Origin: Cryoendolithus antarcticus
Lineage: Eukaryota; Ascomycota; Dothideomycetes; Cladosporiales; Cladosporiaceae
Length of the DNA: 64,000 nt
NCBI GenBank assembly: GCA_002077065.1
Contig: NAJO01000031.1
Span: 62,001 to 126,000 of the forward strand
Reading direction: 5' to 3'
The notes beneath the pieces were generated by a model that was not told the origin of the DNA, ran no database searches, and saw only the letters and a list, made by a program, of their open reading frames with translations. The stretch's first letter is position 1; every line of letters begins with the position of its first letter. The position numbers and the translations under genes were made by a program. Of the stretch, positions 55,935 to 64,000 are shown piece by piece.

Positions 55935-57142
55935 TCTGCTTGTCGGGCTGGGGATGAGGAGAGGATTCCGTAGTCTGCGAAGACGTCTGTGTCAGTCACA
56001 GTACTCCACTGCCATGCAGAGGCAAGTTGTCGCTCAGGGCAAAGTCGATGCTACGTGGGTGTGCGTCGGTGGGGACAGAGGGAGAAACCTGTGGCACGTG
56101 GCTGGACGTACGTAGTAGGCGAGACCAGTGGGATTTGGGCAGCAGACTGTGTTAGTCTCTGCGTTCATGGGCCGCGGAGCATGAGTTGTACTGTGGTGCA
56201 TGTGCCTTCACGCTGGGTGTGGAGTATCGTGAGGTTGTGAATAGCGTGCACGGCGAAAGTGCTCCGAGCTCCGCGAGCGAGGAGCGACTGCAGCGTGCAT
56301 GGGCTGCTTGAACGACAGACAAAGGAGAGACGACATATTGGGCATCACATGATCTCACGACTCTAGACCCGTCGGCTCTTCACGACTATCAAGATACTCC
56401 AGCAACATTAATCTGTGTGTCAGCCCCATGAGAGCATGTTGTGTCGATATCATGATTGTTCAGGATGAATGCCTGATATGATCAGGCATGTCTCGGCTTG
56501 ATGCCTTTCGGATCGGGGTCTATCCGTCCAAGGAAGGCACCACGCGACATATACCAGATGCATTGTGCAGACTGAAAGCACCTCTTCCCATGTTGACATG
56601 CCATGCCTCTTTTCGAAACATCGTCGGAATGAAAGTAATGCATCTCATCTCCAAGTATATCGGCACAACCTCGCGCCCTTCATGATCGTCGCACAGCCAC
56701 ACAGCCACGCAAGAGCTCCACTCTGCAACCTGATGTGAGACATCGACTCGTGGAACATCCGCACTGCAATGGCTCCTTCGCCGTTTCCTTTACACCGCCC
56801 TCGTATTGCATCGCCTATTCGTATAGCCCCCTTACCCCTACTACAATCACACGGAGCTCACTCCAGCACTTGCCATTACACTACCCGTCTCCTCGTTGCT
56901 CCGCCACCCCCACACCCCGATATCCGTCCACCTCATCCTGACTTCCGGCTTGCTCTACTGTGCTTGCGTGTGCACAAAGTCTATCTTGACTTCTGGGCAG
57001 AAGGCTTGGATAGATCGCATACTTGGATCGTCAATCGTTTTCAGGGCATTGCCGTCGATACAGCATACAGTCCTGGACCGTCACTCGCATTGGAGAGCCA
57101 AAAGTTGAACACACGACTCGGCGGGCCGAGACGGACGATACC
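55935..57142. other. Intergenic region between NST1 and RHO2, with a palindrome
   Basis: These 1.2 kb hold the divergent promoters of NST1 (-) and RHO2 (+). A perfect inverted repeat with 9-bp arms and a 3-bp spacer, ATGCCTGAT-ATG-ATCAGGCAT, spans 56469-56489. No coding frame resembles a known protein. The part 56830-56945 is pyrimidine-rich, perhaps the RHO2 5' leader side. Confidence 0.45.
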
Positions 57143-57933
57143 ATGGCACAGCAGGATGGACAGGCGATGAGGAGGTATGTCGGTCCTGCAGACGGACTAT
57201 GCGCACACTCAATGGCTGACACTGGTGGTCAGGAAACTCGTCATAATAGGCGACGGCGCATGCGGCAAGACTAGTCTCCTCTCCGTCTTCACCCTCGGCT
57301 ACTTCCCTACAGTACATTCCCCCAAGACCTAGCCCACTAGCTTCACCCAACACGCTCGACTGACAATACCCCCCAGCGATACGTCCCCACAGTCTTCGAG
57401 AACTACGTGACCGACTGCCGCGTCGACGGCAAATCCGTCCAACTAGCCCTCTGGGATACAGCAGGCCAAGAAGACTACGAACGACTACGACCACTAGCAT
57501 ACTCACAAGCACACGTGATACTCATAGCCTTCTCGATATCCAGCCCAGACAGCTTGCAGAACATCACAACGAAATGGTACACCTCCCCCTATTATCCTCC
57601 CCCCTACCTAACCCTTGCCTCCGTACTAATAGACCCCGTTCCAGGCACCCCGAAGTCCTCGACCGCTGCCCCAACGTACCCATCATCCTCGTCGGTCTCA
57701 AGAAAGACTTACGAGACGACCCCGTAGCGCAAGAAGAAATGCGGAAAACTAGCAAGAAGTTCCTCACATCCGAAGAAGGCGAGGACGTGCGAAAACGGGT
57801 GGGCGCGAAGAAATACCTGGAGTGCAGTAGTTTGACGGGAGAGGGCGTGGACGATGTGTTCGAGGCGGCTACTAGGCAGAGTTTGCTGGGGAGTGGGGAA
57901 AGGGAACGAGGAGGGTGTTGTGTCATACTCTGA
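57143..57933 (+). CDS. RHO2: Rho-type small GTPase Rho2
   Basis: Exons 57143-57174, 57233-57311, 57377-57576 and 57645-57933 give 199 residues. The spliced order is [10 protein letters not shown], then [20 protein letters not shown] (G1, GDGACGKT), [20 protein letters not shown] (switch I), [20 protein letters not shown] (G3, switch II), [15 protein letters not shown] (an LKKD in the G4 place) and [20 protein letters not shown] (G5). The C-terminus GGCCVIL is a CaaX box with an extra Cys for palmitoylation, as in fungal Rho2. Rho2 regulates the cell-wall integrity and glucan-synthesis pathway at the membrane. The sequence after the third splice ([14 protein letters not shown]) differs a little from usual but keeps frame. 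Confidence 0.93.
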
Positions 57934-58597
57934 AAGGCGCTTATCTTGATGTGCGATTATAATGAGGCAGCAGTGGCGAGGGTGTCTCATGGGGTGGCAG
58001 TGTACCGTTCAGCGGGCGCAGGAGGGCAATGGGCTGATTCGCGGCGTTCGGGAAGGGAGAAAAGTTCGCATTTTGTGACCATGTGCATTGACGATGAAGC
58101 ATGGCGTGGGATTACAGCTGGATTGGTATGAAGGTGGAGGATCTAATCTGGCGCAAGCCTTGGGCTACGGTCGCTTGTACGGAGGGGTCCCGTCGATAGG
58201 CATAGGCCGTACCGAAGAACGGTTCAACATCACCACTGTCCTCCTGCTCACCCGCGCCTAGCTTGTCAAAACGTGGCTAAGGCGCTGCTGCACAGGGACT
58301 CCGCCAGTCCTCCCCCACTGCCCTGAAGAGGCGTAGTGGATGGAAAGCTGGTAGTGTGCGAGAACACGATCATAGCGTGAGAGTATTGCAGAGAGCAAGT
58401 GTCCTTGCCCCTTCCCGCCCTACGCGGCGATTCCGTACATGTACAATGGCGACAACGACATTGTTCGCCGTGGCAACAATCACACGCTCCACATCAATCT
58501 CGACATGTGCACCTCCAAGCCCTACAGGCACATGAATTCACAAGATCATGCCACACACTACGCGCGCTTCACATCGCCCACCTCCGCTCGATCCACA
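57934..58597. other. Region between RHO2 and the small unknown gene
   Basis: No separate gene is seen in these 664 bp. The frame of the next gene stays open from 58439, so its first 53 codons could be part of that protein; they do not look conserved. Confidence 0.4.
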
Positions 58598-59244
58598 ATG
58601 ACCGACCTACCCCTTGGCCTCATGTCCTTCGTCAAACGCCTCCAACCCCCCGACCCCTCGAAGACCTCCTCCCGCCACCCTTCCGAGCTCCCACCCTCGC
58701 CCCTCGCGCCATCAACAATCGACGAGCACCTCGGCAGGTCGTTTGACAACGCCGCCAAGCTCGCCAAGGAGCTACTCGAGAAACACTGCATCCCTGAAGC
58801 CAGCGATGCGCATAGCTGCTTCAGAGACATCCAGCGCGGCGGTAGCGCGGGCGCGGAAGCTGCGCTTTGCTGCGCGGAGTTCTGTCGTGAGATTCTGGAG
58901 GATGAGGATGACGGAACCGGTGTGAGTGAGGCTGTGAGGGCAAGAGCGCACGGGATGTTGGCTCGGCGTGAGATGGGGGAGGATGTCGCGGGTCGTTGGT
59001 AAGTACTGACTCTTCAACGTCGCTGAAATGGGTGCTTGGAAGCTGACGAGAGTGTTGCAGGGTCCACGCATGTGAAGCGATGAAGTTGTGGGGAATTGTC
59101 ATTGCGCGGACGGGAGTGTCGAAGTTCCCTGTTGAGAAGGCGAGGGCGGAGCGCGAGGAGGCGACCGATGTATTCTTGCAAGCAGTGGGCGACTGGCATG
59201 CTGCGCGAGCGAGGTATCTGGCTACAAGGGCAGGAGCAACCTGA
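58598..59244 (+). CDS. Small protein of unknown function
   Basis: Exons 58598-58998 and 59061-59244 give 194 residues from MTDLPLGLMSFVKRLQPPDP. The intron has a GTAAGT donor and a TTGCAG acceptor and keeps frame at RW-VHACEAMKLWGIVIART. A Pro/Ser-rich N-terminus is followed by helices: DNAAKLAKELLEKHCIPEAS, then CCAEFCREILED and VRARAHGMLARREMG. I recognise no family. The open frame extends back to 58439 (247 residues). The Cys residues (CIPEASDAHSCF, CCAEFC) may bind metal or may not. The stop is 65 bp from the end of the broken TRAPPC12 homologue on the other strand. Confidence 0.6.
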
Positions 59245-59309
59245 CGGTGACCGAGGGAAGAGTTGCTCGGACCTCTCGACCTGTGCCCTGCCAGTCATCG
59301 TTGCAGTTC

Positions 59310-60634
59310 TCAAAGGTTGAAATCTGCATTGGATCTCGCCCAGCCTCCACTGCTGGGTGTGGCAGATTTTGCAGCGAGAGAAGTCGCCAAGCTGATCTTG
59401 CGATCAACAGCGCGCTCGGTACACAATTCGTAGACTGTACTCAAGTTGAATAGCAGAGCAGGGTATGCATCATGCTCTTCTGCAAGGCGCTCCAAGATAT
59501 CAAGGGACTCTGCCAGGCGTCCAGTGTACATCAGACAGACAGCTGCGTTCTGTTGTAAAAAGTCGCTCATCGAGTATTTCTCACCAGCGGACTTCCAGGC
59601 ATCCACAGCATCGCGCCAGTCGTCATTAGCAATGGTCAGGAGTGCGTTGACCATGTCGCGCAGTTCTTCTGACGCTATCCTTTCTATCGATCGTTGTGCA
59701 CCATCAATGTCACCCAATCGGACTCGCAGCAGAGCTTTCCTGAAGTTCACCTCGTCCTTATCGACATCGAGCAGCGAATCGAGATGCCGGGTAGCAGTCT
59801 CTAGCTCACCCATCTCAACGAAGGCATCAGCAACACGAAGGCCGAGGTCTGTCAGTCGTGAGCTCCACGTTTGTGCCATCTGTACATCGCCAGACGTACT
59901 CGCATTCCTCAAGTGCGATCTGACTTGGCGGCCAACGCGTACAGTACCATGATCGCTCTTCGCCCACCATCATCGCCGACGATGGCTTGTAGTCGTACAA
60001 GTAATATTCGAAGCTCCCATGGGACATCCGGAAGGAGATCCTTTGCGCTGGGAGTACCGCGACCGAGGAAGTCGGTCAACGGCAGTGCCTCCTCTGCTGC
60101 CACATCCGGCTCAGAGATCAGCACTAGACATGCCAGTCGCGTATATAGTAACGGTCAGATGTGCTCGACATCGTTGCTGTCGGCCTGTAGCAATTGTCTC
60201 AACGCTACAACGGCGGCAGGTCTGAAGTGACCCCTTCCCAATAGGTTAGGCAATGTCGCATCTAGCAAGGGACGATGCTCAGACTGCAAGAAAGCTGCAG
60301 GAATATCATCGATGGCTAGCTGATGGTATGCCTGTGGGTTCTGAAGGAATCGTAGGTCGCTGTTACGAGTCGGTGGTAATGGCAGAGGCTTCGCTGGCGC
60401 CGATGTAGGAACTTCAACATTGCCAGTCGCAGCTTGAGCAGTAGAGTCAGACCGTATGCTCGCCGGTCGATCAGCTAGCGGGCTGCATCGGTCTCAGTTT
60501 GAGGCACTTCCGAAGGACCAGACGTACTCGTCCACAGCATCCAAAGGACCCTTGGTGTTCCGCCGGGGTAATGGGTGCGATATGTTGCGAATATGACGCC
60601 GGACACTGCCTGACGGTGACTTCGGGGAGTCCAT
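59310..60634 (-). pseudogene. TRAPPC12-like gene, apparently broken
   Basis: The minus strand carries a TPR-type protein like TRAPPC12. In order: MDSPKSPSGSVRRHIRNISH; NSDLRFLQNPQAYHQLAIDD; LLDATLPNLLGRGHFRPAAV; PLLYTRLACLVLISEPDVAA; DVPWELRILLVRLQAIVGDD; LTDLGLRVADAFVEMGELET and ATRHLDSLL; the end is ARSNADFNL, a family-like finish. The reading frame is interrupted. There is an in-frame TGA at 60157-60155, just before PLLYTRLACL. A shift of one base near 59936, after MVLYALAAK, moves to the frame of VRSHLRNAS. Stops also occur near 60496-60494 or 60477-60475, depending on frame, in poorly conserved N-terminal sequence. No GT-AG intron removes the first two. Sequencing error remains possible. 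Confidence 0.7.
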
Positions 60635-60827
60635 TTGGTAATCAGTGACTAGGAAGTCTTAAAATACCGCAATTTTATGATATCTCCACCTTCACAATGG
60701 CATTTGAATGGAGTAAGGTCTGCAGTTTAGGCACACGTCACTGACGATCTGCATGGGCCGAGAACGGGGCGATGTGTGGGGAAATTTGACTGAGGGCAAA
60801 TGGAAGTTGCTCTTGTGAGAAGACCGA

Positions 60828-60834
60828 GGAGTCA
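60828..60834 (+). promoter_or_regulatory. GCN4/CpcA-like site upstream of ILV2
   Basis: GGAGTCA differs by one base from the Gcn4/CpcA consensus TGASTCA. It lies in gene sense, 112 bp before the ILV2 start, the same orientation and distance as the copy upstream of the DAHP synthase gene. ILV2 is a usual target of general amino-acid control; the role of this site is inferred. Confidence 0.4.
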
Positions 60835-60946
60835 TATCTTTTGACCAACAAGCTTCCTATAGTCAGTTGATCAAGCGAACGAAGTCACTGCAAGAAGTTA
60901 ACACTAGAAACACGAGACTCGTACTGCCCACACCTACACCGCGACG

Positions 60947-63119
60947 ATGCTGCAAGCAGCACAACCCGCCCGAAAGGCGCTCCAATGCCTCCCCCGAGCA
61001 CGGCGATTCTCGACAACACCTGCACCAGCAGCCATATCCCCTCACAACAGACGATCACAACAGGCACCGTCACCTACACAAGCAGCTGCAAAACGAAATG
61101 TGTCGGACACAGCAGCAAGACCAGCACAGGTCGCCACCGCGCCAGCGGCACGAAGACCTCTACCCAGCCCAGCTTTCAACCGAGATGAGACGCGGATGCG
61201 TGATGTGCAGCCTCTGCAGCCGTACAGGCAGCCGGAGATGGATCATAGTTTTGTAGGGATGAAGGGTGGGGAGATCTTCCACGAGATGATGTTGAGGCAT
61301 AACGTGAAGCATGTTTGTGAGTCATGGATGGCATTGAAGAGAAGTAGGCAAGGAACTGACATGCAGTACAGTCGGCTACCCAGGTGGTGCTATTCTTCCA
61401 GTGTTTGACGCGATCTACAACAGCAAACACTTCGACTTCATTCTGCCACGACATGAGCAGGGCGCTGGACACATGGCCGAGGGTTATGCCCGAGCATCTG
61501 GCAAGCCCGGTGTTGTGCTCGTGACCTCAGGACCTGGCGCAACGAACGTCATCACACCTATGCAGGACGCGCTCATGGACGGTACGCCTCTTGTGGTGTT
61601 CTCCGGTCAGGTTGTTACAACAGCAATCGGTTCGGACGCGTTCCAAGAGGCAGACGTCATTGGAATTTCAAGGGCATGCACAAAGTGGAACGTGATGGTC
61701 AAGGATATTGCCGAGCTTCCCAGGCGCATTAACGAGGCGTTTGAGATTGCCATGTCTGGCCGACCTGGACCTGTGCTGGTAGATCTGCCAAAAGATGTCA
61801 CTGGTGGCATTCTGAACCGACCGATTCCCATGACCTCGACCATTCCCCCGCATCCCTCAGCAGCCACTCTCGCAGCACGCGACGTTGCCAGCAAGACACT
61901 CACCAACAGCATCCAGCGCACTGCCAACCTGATCAACATCGCCAAGAAGCCGGTGATCTACGCCGGGCAAGGTGTCATGGGCCACCCCGATGGACCAAAG
62001 TTTCTCAAAGAGCTTTCCGAGAAAGCTCAGATCCCCGTCACCACCACCCTACAAGGTCTTGGTTGCTACGATGAGCTTGACTCGAAGTCTCTCCACATGC
62101 TCGGCATGCACGGCTCTGCCTTCGCGAACATGAGCATGCAGGAGGCTGATCTAATCATTGCCCTTGGTGCGCGCTTCGACGATCGTATCACAGGTGCCGT
62201 ATCCCGATTCGCCCCTGCAGCCCGTAAAGCCGCAGAGGAAGGCCGTGGCGGTATCGTGCACTTCGACATCCTCCCCAAGAACATCAACAAGGTCGTTCAA
62301 GCCACGGAAGCCGTGGAAGGCGACCTGACTGCAAACCTCGAACGCCTCCTCCCGCACGTGCACGCAGTGACTCCAGCTCAACGAAAAGAATGGTTCGACC
62401 AAATCGCCGCCTGGAAAGAGCGCTTCCCCTGGGCATACGCCAAAGAGGAAACCCCAGACTCCCTGATAAAGCCGCAGACTGTCATCACAGCCCTCTCAGA
62501 CATGACTGCCAATCGCAAAGACAGCACCATCATCGCCACAGGCGTCGGCCAACATCAGATGTGGGCCGCACAGCACTTCCGCTGGCGCGCACCACGCACC
62601 ATGATCACCTCTGGCGGCTTGGGCACAATGGGCTACGGTCTTCCAGCAGCTATCGGCGCCAAAGTTGCATCGCCGGAGAAATTGGTAATCGACGTCGATG
62701 GTGATGCGTCTTTCTGCATGACCCTCACCGAACTTGGCACAGCGGCAGAATTCAACATTGGCGTCAAAGTCCTCATCTTGAACAACGAGGAGCAGGGTAT
62801 GGTCACGCAATGGCAGTCGCTGTTCTACCAAGACCGCTTCGCGCACACGCATCAGCGGAACCCGGATTTCGTGAAGCTTAGCGAGAGTATGCGTATTCCT
62901 GCACGGCGGACGAGTAAGCTGGAGACGCTCGAGGCGGATCTGAGATGGTTGACTGAGGAGAGTGGAGAGGGTCCTGCGTTGTTGGAGGTTGTGGTTGATC
63001 AGAAAGTGCCTGTGCTACCTATGGTGCCGGGAGGCAGTGCACTGCATGAGTTTTTGGTTTATGATGAGGTGAAGGAGAAGGAGAGGAGGGCTAGGACGAG
63101 GGAGAGGAGTGGGCGGTAG
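60947..63119 (+). CDS. ILV2: Acetolactate synthase catalytic subunit (ILV2), mitochondrial
   Basis: Exons 60947-61316 and 61372-63119 give 705 residues. The N-terminal 75 residues are rich in Arg, Ala and Ser without acidic residues (MLQAAQPARKALQCLPRARR), a mitochondrial targeting sequence. The splice joins KHVF to GYPGGAILPVFDAIY. Motifs: FILPRHEQGAGHMAEGYARA with the catalytic Glu, VLVTSGPGATNVITPMQDAL, FSGQVVTTAIGSDAFQEADV, and the ThDP/Mg2+ site VIDVDGDASFCMTLTELGTA, then ILNNEEQGMVTQWQSLFY. The enzyme forms acetolactate and acetohydroxybutyrate, the first step of branched-chain amino-acid synthesis, and works with the regulatory subunit ILV6. The target of sulfonylurea herbicides is this family; resistance states cannot be read here. 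Confidence 0.95.
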
Positions 63120-63819
63120 TGATGCTCGGCATGTGTTGTGTGTATAGTATCATGGTGCGCGGCGTTGTGGTGGATTGTGGGCTCGAGCTTTGGCAGCCAA
63201 AAGTTGGGAGGATACCTCGTGTCGATTACTTTAGCTGAAGCATCTCGAGACACCAAAAGCTACCGTGTCGTTCGTGTCCGAGCCTGTAACGGACTATCCA
63301 TCGAGATCCAAATTACAAAGCTTGACTGCAGGGGGCCCATTCATCTTTGCAATAATTCACAAATGTTTCTCGTCACAGGCTCGCACATGTAGATACCTCT
63401 GGCCAATCTCCGCTTTCGTGAACCAATGTCTGGACATTGATGATGCCACTACCTGTGAAAGTAGTTGCAGCAATTTCGAGCTGTACTACTCCATCAACGA
63501 GAAGCAGAAACCGATGCAGTCTTGATCCGTAATTGGCAAACTCCGCTTAGCCTGCCTCTCCGAGGAGCGTATTCTTGCAGGTCTCTCTCCGTAACGCGCA
63601 TCATGGAACCTGGAAGTGTTCGGACCTCCTAAAAACTGATGGGATTACACCAATCAAGCATCTAACTATGGGAGTCCTCGCGTGAGCGTCAACACGTGAG
63701 TGATCAAGAAGTGTTCATCTGGGTAGCACTTGAACATGCTACTACATCCATGTAATGTACAGCATCATCTCCACCTCGCTCTCCACTTCTCGCACACCTC
63801 ACGAAACGGTATGTCCGCT
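63120..63819. other. Intergenic region between ILV2 and ATP14
   Basis: These 700 bp hold two convergent 3' ends. Frames up to 86 codons (63138-63525) lack any pattern. No terminator-like structure stands out. Confidence 0.4.
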
Positions 63820-64000
63820 CTAGTGCTTCGCATGCGTCTCATCCTCCTCTGCCTCCTCGACAAACCAGTCCTCCTCAACTTTGCTCGCGCCGCCCTCAGC
63901 CTGTCCCTCGATCTCTGGCACCTGGCTCTCGTACGCCTTCAGCTCGCTCGCGATGTCCGCTTCTTCGGGTGATGGCGGTGCTTTGGGGAGCGTGAACTCT
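63820..64000 (-). CDS. ATP14: Mitochondrial F1Fo ATP synthase subunit h (ATP14), 3' part
   Basis: The window ends inside this gene; only its C-terminal 59 residues are present, reading from about 63999 down to the TAG at 63822-63820. The sequence EFTLPKAPPSPEEADIASEL, then KAYESQVPEIEGQAEGG and EEDWFVEEAEEDETHAKH, has the acidic C-terminus and FxLPxxPxSPEEADIxxEL motif of fungal ATP synthase subunit h. Subunit h is a small Fo-stator component in the mitochondrial inner membrane. The start, the targeting sequence and any intron lie beyond the window. Confidence 0.75.
   Translation of the reverse strand, partial: EFTLPKAPPSPEEADIASELKAYESQVPEIEGQAEGGASKVEEDWFVEEAEEDETHAKH

Noticed and set aside
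60421..60534. An intron of about 53 nt to explain the stop near the TRAPPC12 N-terminus
   Set aside because: A GTACGT donor and a CGCTAG acceptor exist, but the join gives the wrong phase for the downstream frame.

Overview
The window is nuclear DNA of a filamentous ascomycete. Genes are dense and lie on both strands, introns are short (about 50-140 nt, GT-AG, often with a CTGAC or CTAAC branch site), and the products are typical Pezizomycotina proteins. Dothideomycetes is the best guess from protein flavour and intron style; nothing in the window proves the class. I assembled exon structures by joining reading frames across splice sites and checking that the phases and family motifs agree. 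There is no rRNA, convincing tRNA, CRISPR array or intact transposon.

Layout. 0-13 kb: HGH1 (-), the GRIP golgin IMH1 (+), an SR-protein kinase (+), the sterol C4-methyl oxidase ERG25 (+) and TIM13 (-). 13-24 kb: TFIIF alpha TFG1 (+), a gene-poor 2 kb with degenerate tandem repeats, a YggS/PROSC-type PLP protein (-), a secreted GH78 rhamnosidase-like enzyme with a GPI signal (+), a carbonyl reductase (+) and a conserved membrane protein (-) whose stop lies 2 bp from the reductase stop. 24-36 kb: a ferric reductase-like protein (-) with two perfect SreA/Sre1-type iron GATA sites upstream, D-arabinose dehydrogenase ARA2 (+), the RING protein SIP5 (+), GOT1 (-), DAHP synthase (-) and an uncharacterised fungal protein with a Cys-containing C-terminal tail (+). 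36-47.5 kb: phosphofructokinase (-), a CAX Ca2+/H+ exchanger (-), the ESCRT-III protein DID2 (-), the IMP 5'-nucleotidase ISN1 (-) and Mediator MED17 (+). 47.5-64 kb: an F-box-like protein (-), DUS4 (+), a 2EXR-like protein (+), NST1 (-), RHO2 (+), a small unknown protein (+), a broken TRAPPC12 homologue (-), acetolactate synthase ILV2 (+) and the 3' end of ATP14 (-).

Most neighbours are unrelated housekeeping genes, not a metabolic cluster. Some shared themes are visible: Golgi and endosomal trafficking (IMH1, GOT1, DID2, the TRAPPC12 relic), amino-acid biosynthesis (DAHP synthase and ILV2, which share the GCN4-like heptamer GGAGTCA in the same orientation and at the same distance from the ATG), and iron (the ferric reductase with paired GATA sites).

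The most unusual structure is in ISN1. An 8-nt exon is flanked by two 49-nt introns that align without gaps at 38 of 49 positions, which points to local duplication of an intron. The TRAPPC12 relic carries an in-frame stop and a frameshift inside conserved sequence.
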